NCBI GenBank assembly: GCA_020635995.1
Contig: JACJYS010000002.1
Span: forward strand, 62,001-126,000
Origin: Chitinophagales bacterium
Lineage (GTDB): Bacteria; Bacteroidota; Bacteroidia; Chitinophagales; UBA8649
Direction of reading: 5' to 3'
DNA length: 64,000 bases
Shown: piece by piece, positions 27,382 to 36,145 of the stretch
Position numbering within the stretch: the first letter of the stretch is position 1
How the letters are laid out: the number at the start of each line of letters is the position of its first letter
Notes under the pieces: model-generated
Told to the model about the DNA's origin: nothing
Seen by the model: the letters and a program-made list of their open reading frames with translations, nothing else
Databases searched by the model: none
Made by a program: the position numbers and the translations under genes

Positions 27382-28055
27382 AAAAAATAGTAGTAATATC
27401 AGGTGCAGGCATAAGTGCAGAAAGTGGTATAAAAACTTTTAGAGATAGTAATGGACTGTGGGAAAACCACGATATTATGGAAGTGGCAAGCCCTTACGGC
27501 TGGCAAAAAAATAGAGCACTTGTTTTAGACTTTTACAACCAAAGAAGAAAGCAACTATTAGAATGCAAACCCAACAATGCACACTTAAAACTTGCCGAAC
27601 TACAAGAATATTTTGATGTAAATATCATCACACAAAATGTAGATGACCTGCATGAAAGAGCCGGCTCTAAAAATGTTTTGCACTTGCATGGCGAATTATT
27701 AAAAGCGAGAAGTACATTAGATGAAAATTTGATTTATAACTGGCAAAAAGATATTACACTAAACGACAAATGTGAAAAAGGCAGTCAGTTACGTCCACAT
27801 ATAGTTTGGTTTGGCGAATCTGTTCCCATGCTACCCAAAGCGGCTAATATTGTTGCTGAAGCCGATATTTTATTAGTTATAGGCACTTCTTTGGTGGTTT
27901 ATCCTGCTGCCAGTTTGGTAGATTACACCAAAAACAACTGCAAAAATTACATAATTGACACCAAAATCCCCAAGAACATCAGCTCTTCTTTCACTAAAAT
28001 TGAAGCGAAGGCAAGCTTAGGAATTGAAAATTTTATAAAATTTATAAATGAGTAA
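27378..28055 (+). CDS. cobB: CobB-like sirtuin (NAD-dependent protein deacylase) lacking the zinc cysteines
   Basis: This 225-residue Sir2 protein starts with TTG inside the end of the peptidase gene. It has the NAD-binding G-A-G-I-S (9-13) and T-Q-N-V-D (85-89) motifs and catalytic His104 in H-L-H-G-E. It also has Y53-x-x-R56, the pair that in E. coli CobB and SIRT5 recognises succinyl or malonyl lysine. The region that in CobB holds the four zinc cysteines (here about 110-138) has only Cys132, so zinc is probably not bound. Desuccinylase activity is therefore inferred, with the structural role of zinc replaced. Confidence 0.88.
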   Translation: MKKIVVISGAGISAESGIKTFRDSNGLWENHDIMEVASPYGWQKNRALVLDFYNQRRKQLLECKPNNAHLKLAELQEYFDVNIITQNVDDLHERAGSKNVLHLHGELLKARSTLDENLIYNWQKDITLNDKCEKGSQLRPHIVWFGESVPMLPKAANIVAEADILLVIGTSLVVYPAASLVDYTKNNCKNYIIDTKIPKNISSSFTKIEAKASLGIENFIKFINE

Positions 28056-28605
28056 AAAGAACCCTTGGATAACAAAATCTAATAAAGAAATTTACAACAA
28101 TCCTTGGATAAAAGTTGTTGAAAATCAAGTTATTAACCCTTCGGGGAATAAGGGGATTTATGGAGTAGTTCATTTTAAAAACATAGCAGTTGGCATTGTG
28201 CCAATAGATGAAGATGGATTTACCTATTTAGTAGGTCAATATCGGTACACCCACAACACTTACGAGTGGGAAATTCCTATGGGTGGAGGACTTAAAAACA
28301 CTTCGCCATTAACATCTGCAAAAAGAGAACTCTTAGAGGAAACAGGACTTAAAGCAAAAAAATGGAAAATAATTTTAGAATCACAAGTTTCTAATTCTGT
28401 TACTGACGAAATTTCTATAACCTATTTGGCTACGGGATTAACTCAACACACGCCTATTCCTGAAGAAACCGAAGAACTTGCCATAAAAAAACTCCACATA
28501 AATGAGGCTATTGAAATGGCTTTAACTGGCAAAATAAAAGATTTAATTTCAATAGCCAGCTTACTAAAAATTGATTATTTACTGAAAAATAATTTAATTT
28601 TGTAA
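28048..28605 (+). CDS. NUDIX hydrolase (ADP-ribose pyrophosphatase-like)
   Basis: This 185-residue protein has the core Nudix motif R-E-L-L-E-E-T-G-L (about 93-101), preceded by P-M-G-G-G. The first Glu of the standard box (G-x5-E) is replaced by Thr. Length and the strand before the box, I-D-E-D-G-F-T-Y-L-V-G-Q-Y-R-Y, fit the ADP-ribose/NDP-sugar pyrophosphatase group. The gene overlaps the sirtuin by 8 bases. Sirtuins release O-acyl-ADP-ribose, so a partner role in ADP-ribose clearance is a reasonable inference from the pairing. Confidence 0.88.
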   Translation: MSKKNPWITKSNKEIYNNPWIKVVENQVINPSGNKGIYGVVHFKNIAVGIVPIDEDGFTYLVGQYRYTHNTYEWEIPMGGGLKNTSPLTSAKRELLEETGLKAKKWKIILESQVSNSVTDEISITYLATGLTQHTPIPEETEELAIKKLHINEAIEMALTGKIKDLISIASLLKIDYLLKNNLIL

Positions 28606-28621
28606 GCTTAAACTTTCAATT

Positions 28622-29392
28622 ATGATTGCAGAAATTTTTGCTCCCGAAATGTTAGTGGCATTAATAACACTAATATTTTTAGAAATAGTATTGGGTGTAG
28701 ATAACATTATTTTCATCTCTATTGTTACCAATAAACTACCTAAAGAAAAGCAAGGTCGTGCACGCTTTATTGGTTTATCGCTGGCTTTAGTTTTTAGAAT
28801 TATGCTTTTATTAGCCATTACTTGGATTATTCAGCTAACCAATCCTTTATTTACAATACCTGCCTTTATGTTTATAGAAGAGCCTGTAGCCATAAGTGTC
28901 AGAGATTTAATTTTAATAGCCGGAGGTTTATTTTTATTGGCTAAAAGTGTTAGCGAAATACACCATAAAGTTGACCACGATGAAGAAGAACATAAAACAA
29001 GTGGCAAGCCTGTAGGTATGGCAAGCATTTTAGTACAAATAGTATTGTTAGATATGGTTTTTTCTTTTGATTCTATATTAACAGCCATAGGACTTGTGGA
29101 GGTTAAAAGCGATAATGTTCATTTTTTAGCTCCCGGAGTTTTGGTTATGATAATAGCCGTAATAGTATCTATTATAGTTATGATGATTTTTGCAGGAAAA
29201 ATAAGCGATTTTATTAACAGACAGCCTACTTTACAAATATTAGCATTATCATTTTTAATATTAATAGGTGTAATGTTAATTTTAGACGGATTTCACGTGC
29301 ATGTACCAAAAGGATATATTTATTTTTCAGTAGCTTTTTCTTTAGTAGTGGAAATGATAAATATTCAGTTTAGGAAAAAAGAAAAGCAATAA
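28622..29392 (+). CDS. TerC family integral membrane protein
   Basis: This 256-residue polytopic protein has about seven hydrophobic helices. TerC features include the acidic membrane motif L-E-I-V-L-G-V-D-N-I-I-F-I near residues 21-33 and its counterpart L-D-M-V-F-S-F-D-S-I-L-T-A-I-G near 140. A His/Asp/Glu-rich cytosolic loop (about 113-127) lies between the halves. Characterised TerC-type proteins (for example Alx, MneA, MeeF) export manganese or load exported enzymes with it. A role in manganese handling is inferred. It starts 16 bases after the NUDIX stop. Confidence 0.88.
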   Translation: MIAEIFAPEMLVALITLIFLEIVLGVDNIIFISIVTNKLPKEKQGRARFIGLSLALVFRIMLLLAITWIIQLTNPLFTIPAFMFIEEPVAISVRDLILIAGGLFLLAKSVSEIHHKVDHDEEEHKTSGKPVGMASILVQIVLLDMVFSFDSILTAIGLVEVKSDNVHFLAPGVLVMIIAVIVSIIVMMIFAGKISDFINRQPTLQILALSFLILIGVMLILDGFHVHVPKGYIYFSVAFSLVVEMINIQFRKKEKQ

Positions 29393-29396
29393 AAAC

Positions 29397-29427
29397 TTGT
29401 GGTGCAAATAATATAGTTGTATATTTG
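29397..29427 (+). promoter_or_regulatory. Promoter of initiator tRNA-Met
   Basis: A perfect consensus: TTG (29397-29399), 20-base spacer, TATATTTG (29420-29427), with tRNA position 1 at 29438. Confidence 0.8.
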
Positions 29428-29437
29428 CACTCCACAT

Positions 29438-29510
<73 letters not shown>

Positions 29511-29516
29511 CTAAGA

Positions 29517-29546
29517 AAAAGCCGTCATTTTTGGCGGCTTTTATAT
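29517..29546 (+). terminator. Terminator after the tRNA
   Basis: Arms AAAAGCCGTC and GGCGGCTTTT (one G-T wobble) with a short T-rich loop and a T-rich tail, directly after the tRNA and 10 bases before era. Confidence 0.7.
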
Positions 29547-29555
29547 TTTTGCACC

Positions 29556-30449
29556 ATGAACAACAACCACAAAGCCGGATTCGTAAATATTATAGGACTG
29601 CCAAACGTAGGTAAATCAACATTGCTAAACGCTATTCTTGGGCAAAAGCTTGCCATTACCTCTGCTAAGGCACAAACTACGCGCTTTAGAACTTTAGGCA
29701 TATTAAATGACGAAAATTATCAAATCATTTTTTCCGATACACCTGGCTACATTGACAACCCTGCCTACAAAATGCAGGAAGAAATGAACACGTATGTAAA
29801 ATCTACTTTTGAAGATGCCGATGTATTTTTATTTCTTACGGAGTTGGGTGCTTCTATAGAAAAACAAAAAGACTTGTTTAATCCGCTGAAAGAAACACAA
29901 ACGCCCGTTATAATAGTTATAAACAAAATAGATAAAGCTAAAACAGAAAACGCACTTGAAGATTATGGCAAACTATGGAAAGAAAGCCTACCTAATGCAG
30001 AAATAATTTTTGTTTCGGCATTAGATAAAATAAATTTATACGAGCTCAAAAATAGTATTATTAACTATCTGCCGGAAGGTCCGGCTTTTTATAACAAAGA
30101 AGATTTATCGGATAAAAATGTACGCTTTTTTGTAACCGAAATAATACGCGAAAAACTATTGGAACTATACAAGCAAGAAATTCCTTACTCTTGCCATGTA
30201 GAAGTAGAAGCCTACCAAGAAGAAGAAAAACTGGACAGAATTAGAGCTATTATTTACACCGAAAGAGAAACACAAAAATCTATAATAATAGGCAAAGGTG
30301 GCAAAGCTATAAAGCAACTTGGCACAGATGCCCGTAAAGACATAGAAACTTTTATTGACAAGAAAGTTTATTTAGAGCTTTTTGTAAAAGTAAAACCCGA
30401 CTGGCGAAATGATGATAAAATGTTAAAGCATTTTGGGTATAAAGAGTAA
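29556..30449 (+). CDS. era: GTPase Era
   Basis: This 297-residue protein has G1 G-L-P-N-V-G-K-S-T (about 14-22), G2 T-T-R, G3 D-T-P-G-Y, G4 N-K-I-D and G5 S-A-L, followed by a C-terminal KH domain with G-K-G-G-K-A-I-K-Q-L-G. Era binds the 3' end of 16S rRNA and acts in assembly of the small ribosomal subunit. It lies between the tRNA terminator and the convergent glmS, with only 10 bases to the glmS stop. No obvious -33 element is seen, so the start of its transcript is unclear. Confidence 0.96.
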   Translation: MNNNHKAGFVNIIGLPNVGKSTLLNAILGQKLAITSAKAQTTRFRTLGILNDENYQIIFSDTPGYIDNPAYKMQEEMNTYVKSTFEDADVFLFLTELGASIEKQKDLFNPLKETQTPVIIVINKIDKAKTENALEDYGKLWKESLPNAEIIFVSALDKINLYELKNSIINYLPEGPAFYNKEDLSDKNVRFFVTEIIREKLLELYKQEIPYSCHVEVEAYQEEEKLDRIRAIIYTERETQKSIIIGKGGKAIKQLGTDARKDIETFIDKKVYLELFVKVKPDWRNDDKMLKHFGYKE

Positions 30450-30459
30450 ACTATAACTT

Positions 30460-32298
30460 TTACTCCACTGTTACACTTTTGGCAAGGTTTCTTGGTTGGT
30501 CAACATTACAACCACGCATTAATGCTACATGGTAGCTTAATAACTGCAAAGGAATACTACTTACCAATGGTGATAATTCTTCCGGGCAATCGGGAATTTC
30601 TATCCATCTGTCTGCCATGGCTTTTACTTCTGTATCGCCTTTAGTTACTACCGCAAAAACACGCCCTTTTCTTGCTTTTACTTCTTGTATATTGCTTACC
30701 ATTTTATCGTACTGCGAGTTTTTAGTAGCTAATACCACTACAGGCAAGTTTTCATCTATTAAAGCTATAGGGCCATGTTTCATCTCTGCCGCAGGATAAC
30801 CTTCTGCATGTATATACGAAATCTCTTTTAATTTTAAAGCTCCTTCTAATGCCACAGGGAAATTATATCCTCTACCCAAATACAATGAACTTTCTGAAGC
30901 TACAATAGCTTTTGCCATTTTTTTCACTTCATCGTTGCTTTTTAAAGCTTCTTCTACTTTTGCAGGTATAGCTTCAAGCTCTACTAAATATCTTGTTAGC
31001 TTAGCTTGATTTATAGTTCCTTTATTATACGCCAACCAAAGTGCCATTTGTATAAGCACGGTTACTTGTGCAGTAAATGCTTTTGTAGATGCCACTCCTA
31101 TTTCCGGGCCTGCATGGGTGTATGCTCCTGCATGTGTAGCTCTTGGTATAGATGCTCCCACTACATTACAAACACCAAAAACTGTAGCTCCTTTTTGCTT
31201 CGCAATTTCTATAGCGGCTAAAGTGTCTGCCGTTTCGCCACTTTGAGAAATAGCTATAACTACATCTCCTCTGTTTATTACGGGATTTCTATATCTAAAT
31301 TCTGAAGCATATTCTACTTCTACAGGTATTCTTGCAAAATCTTCAAAAAGATATTCAGCCACTAAAGCTGCATGCCACGATGTGCCACATGCCGTAATAA
31401 TAATTCTTTCGGCATTCATTAATACATTTTTGTATTCGTGCATGCCACCCATATAAATATCGCCTTTTTTGCTGTCTATTCTTCCACGCATACTATCGTA
31501 AATAGATCTTGGCTGCTCATATATCTCTTTAAGCATAAAATGCTCATAACCACCTTTTTCAAGTAGTTCAAGTTTCATTTCCAGCTCTTGCACATAAGGT
31601 GTTTTCTCTTGATTGGCTATGGTTTTTATACTTAAACCTTTATCTAAATCTAACAATGCTATTTCTTCATCATCAAGATATACTACATTTTTAGTATATT
31701 CTATAATTGGCGTAGCATCTGAAGCTATATAAAAATCATTTTCGCCCAGCCCTACTACTAAGGGACTTCCTTTTCTTGCTCCTATTAATTGATTAGGATT
31801 CTCTTTAGATAAAACAACTATAGCATAAGCTCCCGTTACTTCGTTTAAGGCAATTCTTACCGCCTCTAACAAATCTACATTATTATTCTTTTTTACATCT
31901 TCTATTAAATGTATAAGTACTTCTGTATCTGTATCTGAAATAAACTTATGCCCTCTTTTTATTAACTCTTCTTTTAAAGGTGCATAGTTTTCAATAATTC
32001 CATTGTGAATGATGGCTAAATCATGATCGGTAGAAAAATGAGGATGAGCATTTCTTTGATTTGGCTCGCCATGTGTTGCCCACCTTGTGTGCCCTATTCC
32101 TACGCTTCCACTGGTATCTTTATCGGCAGCATAATCTTTAAGTTCCTGTACTTTACCTGCTTTTTTATAAATATGAATATCCTTGTTAAGCAAAGCTACT
32201 CCCGCACTATCGTACCCTCTGTATTCTAATCTTTCAAGCCCTTTAATTAATATAGGATACGCTTCTTTATTTCCTATATAAGCTACTATACCACACAT
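30460..32298 (-). CDS. glmS: Glutamine--fructose-6-phosphate aminotransferase (isomerising)
   Basis: This 612-residue enzyme makes glucosamine-6-phosphate, the first step to peptidoglycan and lipopolysaccharide precursors. Cys2 (in MCGIVAYIG) is the glutaminase nucleophile after Met removal. Two SIS domains follow with S-Q-S-G-E-T-A-D-T (about 350) and E-I-G-V-A-S-T-K-A-F, and the C-terminus ends L-A-K-S-V-T-V-E as in nearly all GlmS. It is the third gene of a run with glycogen synthase-like and DUF4270 genes. No ribozyme or riboswitch leader is visible in the 11-base gap before it. Confidence 0.98.
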   Translation of the reverse strand: MCGIVAYIGNKEAYPILIKGLERLEYRGYDSAGVALLNKDIHIYKKAGKVQELKDYAADKDTSGSVGIGHTRWATHGEPNQRNAHPHFSTDHDLAIIHNGIIENYAPLKEELIKRGHKFISDTDTEVLIHLIEDVKKNNNVDLLEAVRIALNEVTGAYAIVVLSKENPNQLIGARKGSPLVVGLGENDFYIASDATPIIEYTKNVVYLDDEEIALLDLDKGLSIKTIANQEKTPYVQELEMKLELLEKGGYEHFMLKEIYEQPRSIYDSMRGRIDSKKGDIYMGGMHEYKNVLMNAERIIITACGTSWHAALVAEYLFEDFARIPVEVEYASEFRYRNPVINRGDVVIAISQSGETADTLAAIEIAKQKGATVFGVCNVVGASIPRATHAGAYTHAGPEIGVASTKAFTAQVTVLIQMALWLAYNKGTINQAKLTRYLVELEAIPAKVEEALKSNDEVKKMAKAIVASESSLYLGRGYNFPVALEGALKLKEISYIHAEGYPAAEMKHGPIALIDENLPVVVLATKNSQYDKMVSNIQEVKARKGRVFAVVTKGDTEVKAMADRWIEIPDCPEELSPLVSSIPLQLLSYHVALMRGCNVDQPRNLAKSVTVE

Positions 32299-32309
32299 AA
32301 GCGTTTATT

Positions 32310-33566
32310 TTACTTTGTATATAAAATTTCTAATTTAATAGGGAAGTTAGGGTGATTCCCTCCACCTAATTTTATGCGTTCTCCTGTATTGTAATTTACT
32401 GATTGCAAAACAAAATACTGCAATTCTGTTTCTCCGTTTACCACTCTTTGTATAAAACGCGGAATGTTGTATGAATAAGTGTTTGTTACCACTCCGTTTA
32501 CTTCTTTAAGCACAGCCGTCCCACCGTACTGCGTTGGTGTATTTACACTATAATCTGAAAGTAAATATTCTGTTGAATCATTATCTTTTTCGCCATAAAG
32601 CAATAAATATACAGGTTCATCATAATCTGTATTAGCATTAGAACCATAATCTGTTTGAGCAAAGGTCAATTTTGCTTGATTAATAACTTTGCCTTGCAAA
32701 AAGCTTAAATCGGGAATTAATATTCTTGCTTTAGAAACAAATAATCCTGCTACGTATAGTTCCTCATCATTATTAGTAGCATCATCAAAAGCTACTTGCA
32801 CCTCACTTCCTGCTAAATCTTTTTCGTAATGATTAACTCTTAAAGATGTTGTAGTTATAGCAAATCTATACAATGAATCATTAGGGCTATCACTGGTGAA
32901 ATATAATTTTAGTCCGCTATTAGCATTTGTAGGGTCTAATTTTAAATGCCCGTCTCCTCCCGTAATATTATCTGGTGTAATATAAATTCCTTTTAAATAG
33001 CTTAACAAATTAGTATTTGACTCCATTGTAGAAGTGCCAAACTGGCTAAATAAATCATTTGCGAATGCTGAATTTATAGGAATACGAAGTGTAGCATTAT
33101 TTTCATTATAAATATAATTTACCGTGCCTATTATTGTATTATCATAAGCTATATTGGTTTCTGAAGTGTAGGTATTGTTATTATCTAAGGCTTCTGTCAT
33201 CTCATGCACATTAAAAGTAACTGCTTGTTGCATAGGTCCAAATTTTCCTTTTAGTGCAATTTCTAAAACGGCAGAATCTAAAACAGCATTTGCTCCAAGC
33301 TCGTAAGACGACTGTGTAAGCAACAACTGTGCATAATAGGAGGCTTCTCTTTTACCAAAAGTAGCATCATTAACCACACCCAGTGGCACATTTGATTGAT
33401 TTAGTGCATTATCTACTTCGTGAGGTAAAGAATATCCTTCAAGAACCAAAGTATCTATTTTAGCCAAATTATCTGAATCCGGGTCGCCTTGTATATTTGG
33501 GTCTTTATCGCAAAAAGTAAGTGCTACTAATGGCAACAATAATAAAATAAGCCTATTCAACTTCAT
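32310..33566 (-). CDS. DUF4270 lipoprotein
   Basis: This 418-residue protein has a lipoprotein signal ending ALTFC (Cys19) followed by acidic residues. The DUF4270 pattern follows: G-D-P-D-S, then L-x-T-Q-S-S-Y-E-L-G-A-N-A-V-L-D-S-A-V-L split over about 88-105, and a C-terminal beta-rich half. DUF4270 proteins are found beside glgA-like and glmS genes in many Bacteroidota. Their function is not established; a surface or outer-membrane location is inferred. It overlaps the end of the glycogen synthase-like gene by 14 bases. Confidence 0.87.
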   Translation of the reverse strand: MKLNRLILLLLPLVALTFCDKDPNIQGDPDSDNLAKIDTLVLEGYSLPHEVDNALNQSNVPLGVVNDATFGKREASYYAQLLLTQSSYELGANAVLDSAVLEIALKGKFGPMQQAVTFNVHEMTEALDNNNTYTSETNIAYDNTIIGTVNYIYNENNATLRIPINSAFANDLFSQFGTSTMESNTNLLSYLKGIYITPDNITGGDGHLKLDPTNANSGLKLYFTSDSPNDSLYRFAITTTSLRVNHYEKDLAGSEVQVAFDDATNNDEELYVAGLFVSKARILIPDLSFLQGKVINQAKLTFAQTDYGSNANTDYDEPVYLLLYGEKDNDSTEYLLSDYSVNTPTQYGGTAVLKEVNGVVTNTYSYNIPRFIQRVVNGETELQYFVLQSVNYNTGERIKLGGGNHPNFPIKLEILYTK

Positions 33567-34389
33567 CTTCGTTAAGCGTTTGAGCTTTTATAAATTTTGC
33601 ATAATCTATTAATAAATCGGTATTGTTGTTAAATGGCAATTTAGGCATCTCAAGGCTATTAAATTTATCTTCTACTGCTTTTTCTACCATATCGCTACCT
33701 ATTGTTGCTCCGTCTGCATAATGCAAAGCTCCTACATTCAAATCAGTTTCAGAACCTTTGCCATAAACATCAAACATTTTATCGTCTTCTATTTCTATAT
33801 TTTCTTTTAAAAAACTCTTAAAATCAGGTTTTATTGCTCCTTCAAAACTTTCATCTTGAAATGCAGTATAAACTACTTTACTTTTATCAAAAATAGGGTC
33901 TGTTTTATATTTAGTTTTTAGCAATAAAGGCACCATACTGGTAAGCCACCCGCTACAATAAACTACATCTGGAGCCCAACCAAATTTACGCACTATTTCT
34001 ATAGCTCCAATATTAAAAAACATCATTCTTTCTGCATTGTCGTCAAAATTTTCGCCATTTTTATCTTGGTACATTTGCTTGCGATGAAAAAAATCATCAT
34101 TATCTAAAAAATATACTTGCAAACGTGCTCCCGGTAGCGAAGCTACTTTAATAATTAAAGGATAATCCTCATCATTTACCACCACATTAATACCGCTTAA
34201 GCGTACTACTTCGTGTAGTCGGTGTCTTCTTTCGTTAATAACGCCAAAGCGTGGCATTAAAACTCTTATCTCTAATTTTTGTCCTTGTAATTTTGTAGGT
34301 AAACCTGATACTATTGTTGAAATGTCAGTTAAATCTAAGTAAGGCTTCATCTCTTGAGTGATGATTAATACTCTTTTTCTACTACTCAT
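33553..34389 (-). CDS. Glycogen/starch synthase-like protein (GT5 N-terminal half only)
   Basis: I start at the ATG at 34389 (M-S-S-R-K-R-V-L-I-I), since the upstream extension has no conserved sequence and would cross the promoter. The 278 residues match the catalytic N-terminal half of glycogen synthase: T-Q-E-M-K-P-Y (about 9-15), L-M-P-R-F-G-V-I-N-E-R and P-D-V-V-Y-C-S-G-W-L-T-S. The C-terminal Rossmann half of full GlgA (about 480 residues) is absent. This short form is usual in Bacteroidota next to DUF4270. Whether it makes glucan is unknown. It overlaps DUF4270 by 14 bases. Confidence 0.85.
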   Translation of the reverse strand: MSSRKRVLIITQEMKPYLDLTDISTIVSGLPTKLQGQKLEIRVLMPRFGVINERRHRLHEVVRLSGINVVVNDEDYPLIIKVASLPGARLQVYFLDNDDFFHRKQMYQDKNGENFDDNAERMMFFNIGAIEIVRKFGWAPDVVYCSGWLTSMVPLLLKTKYKTDPIFDKSKVVYTAFQDESFEGAIKPDFKSFLKENIEIEDDKMFDVYGKGSETDLNVGALHYADGATIGSDMVEKAVEDKFNSLEMPKLPFNNNTDLLIDYAKFIKAQTLNEDEVE

Positions 34390-34512
34390 ATAATACTTGT
34401 GAAATTTATTTTGAAAATTAAAGGTGCAAAGATACAAAATAATGTGCGAATATTATTTTTTGCTAAAATAGAATAGGTATATTTAATACTTATTAAGATT
34501 TTTATTGCTTAC

Positions 34513-35214
34513 ATGACTACTGTTTTAAATTCTTATTTCAAATCTTTATCTCAACTCTTTTTCCCTAAAATTTGTGTGGCTTGTGGCGAAAGTTTAATAC
34601 AACAAGAAGAAACTCTTTGTTTAGTTTGTGAGCACCAACTTCCTCTCACTAATTTTTCTGCTATTGAAGATAATCCTTTGCAAAAAAAGTTTTGGGGAAG
34701 AATAGAATTGCAGCGTGCCGACAGTCTTTTATTTTTTGAAAAAGATTCTACTACTCAGCATTTACTACACCAATTAAAGTATCAAAACCGCCAAGATGTA
34801 GGAACTAAACTTGCTAATATTCTTACCGAAAAATATAAGACAAACAATATAAATATTCCTTTTGAGGGCATTGTGAGTGTTCCTTTACACAAGAAGAAAC
34901 TGAAAAGGCGTGGCTATAACCAATGCGATACTTTTGCTAAAACAATTGCTGAAAGTTGGCATATTCCCTACTTTAAAAATGCTTTAAAACGAAATATAGA
35001 CACTAAAAGTCAAACAGGGAAAAACAGAGCCGACAGATGGGAAAATGTGGCAGAAATATTTGAAGTAGTAGAACCTAAACTTATTAAAAATAAACATTTG
35101 CTTTTAATAGACGATGTGTTAACTACCGGAGCAACTTTAGAAGCCTGCGGCATGAAAATTTTAGAAATACCCAACACCAAACTTAGCGTGCTTACCATGG
35201 CGTGTAAGCTATAA
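34513..35214 (+). CDS. comF: ComF family protein (phosphoribosyltransferase-like)
   Basis: This 233-residue protein has a four-cysteine zinc motif near the N-terminus (C-x2-C ... C-x2-C, about residues 21-39). A PRTase-type domain follows with K-R-R-G-Y-N-Q (about 134-140) and the PRPP loop L-L-I-D-D-V-L-T-T-G-A-T (about 197-208). ComF takes part in uptake of transforming DNA in naturally competent bacteria. Its presence does not prove competence here, as no com or pil gene is in the window. The stop overlaps an RHS remnant on the other strand. Confidence 0.9.
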   Translation: MTTVLNSYFKSLSQLFFPKICVACGESLIQQEETLCLVCEHQLPLTNFSAIEDNPLQKKFWGRIELQRADSLLFFEKDSTTQHLLHQLKYQNRQDVGTKLANILTEKYKTNNINIPFEGIVSVPLHKKKLKRRGYNQCDTFAKTIAESWHIPYFKNALKRNIDTKSQTGKNRADRWENVAEIFEVVEPKLIKNKHLLLIDDVLTTGATLEACGMKILEIPNTKLSVLTMACKL

Positions 35215-35521
35215 AAAGAGGTTTTTTGCCTATTAATTGTAAAATTTTATCTTTGTAAACTACAAAAATGAAAATATATTGTACATTATATTTGTGGTTG
35301 CCATTCAAGGTAATAACACCTTGAACGGCATGAGCATTTAAAGAACATAACTCAAAGCTATTCCACCCTGTTTCATCGTCTTCCTCGCTAAACTCTCCTT
35401 GGTAGCCGTAGCGGTATTTTTCCCCACCACTACCTAAATACTGCCTGCCCGACATTGCCCAACCAAATGGGTGGTAGTTTTTTGCACCTAATTTTGTATA
35501 ATATGTAGCTTGATTTTGCAC
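35192..35521 (-). pseudogene. Fragment of an RHS repeat-associated core
   Basis: Residues about 13-58 match the conserved RHS core end: N-Y-H-P-F-G-W-x-M-x-G-R-Q-Y, then Y-R-Y-G-Y-Q-G-E-F-S-E-E-D-D-E-T-G-W-N-S (split). An intact RHS protein would continue F-E-L-R-M-Y-D-x-R-x-G-R-W. Here, after F-E-L, the sequence changes to an unrelated tail that runs into comF. There are no YD repeats before it and no DP box after it, so I read it as a decayed fragment of a polymorphic-toxin gene. The ATG at 35521 is just the first Met in the open frame. Confidence 0.7.
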
Positions 35522-35579
35522 TTAGTTTAACCAAAAATATTAACCAAATGTAAGAAATTAATTTAATAATTTATGCAAA

Positions 35580-35749
35580 GTGGTACGGTGAAAACCACCG
35601 ACCACAAGGAAAATTTAGTTCTTGCACTCAATTTTCCTGCTATGCTTTGAAACCCTCATATTTTCTATGTTTTCCCAAATTTGGGAATGATTTTTCTATA
35701 ATAATCATGGAAGTAGCCAGGTTTTTATCAGCTAGAATGCGCTAGCTGA
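35580..35749. repeat. Three palindromes in the gap beside the RHS fragment
   Basis: The 255-base gap 35522-35776 has no gene. It holds a hairpin at 35580-35605 (GTGGT-A-CGGTG / CACCG-ACCAC, one bulged A), a 16-bp perfect palindrome TTCCCAAATTTGGGAA at 35672-35687, and TCAGCTAG-6-CTAGCTGA at 35728-35749. None ends in a T-run. Such a density of palindromes is not seen elsewhere in the window. Confidence 0.6.
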
Positions 35750-35776
35750 GAATTATGCCGAAAATTAGACCAAATA

Positions 35777-36139
35777 TCAAGTATAAAAAAAACCAATATA
35801 TGCATTTTTTAATTTTTTATATTCAAAAAGATATTCACTAGATAGGTCTTTATACAATTTACTTTTTAATGCAAAATCTTTTTTAATATCGACTGGATTA
35901 AGAATATTTCTTTTCAATTCATAAAAAAAAGTAACTTTACTTCTATTTTTTACTAATAATTCATCTTTTTTGACACTATAGTTTTCAATAAAAGAATCAC
36001 TTTTTTTGTAAAACAAAGAGTTTAATTCTATTATAATTACCTCTAGTAAAAACAAGTAATCACGATTTATTGAGGCAAATATCATACGAATCATAAAATA
36101 AATAAATCCAATTATGTACAAAACTACTATATAAACCAT
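35777..36139 (-). CDS. Unknown membrane-anchored protein, possible immunity partner
   Basis: This 120-residue product is not recognised. The first 45 residues are hydrophobic (one or two helices with many Ile, Leu and Phe), and the rest is charged with many Lys, Tyr and Ser. It begins 6 bases after the stop of the 36146-36676 frame and in the same frame, so the two could be a coupled pair or one gene split by a TAG. Small membrane proteins after polymorphic-toxin tips are often immunity proteins, and the RHS fragment nearby makes that possible, but there is no direct evidence. Confidence 0.5.
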   Translation of the reverse strand: MVYIVVLYIIGFIYFMIRMIFASINRDYLFLLEVIIIELNSLFYKKSDSFIENYSVKKDELLVKNRSKVTFFYELKRNILNPVDIKKDFALKSKLYKDLSSEYLFEYKKLKNAYIGFFYT

Positions 36140-36145
36140 TTCAAT

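Noticed and set aside
30449..30460. A glmS ribozyme or riboswitch
   Set aside because: The region upstream of glmS is an 11-base gap to the DUF4270 gene, and no structured leader exists. The era/glmS junction is convergent.
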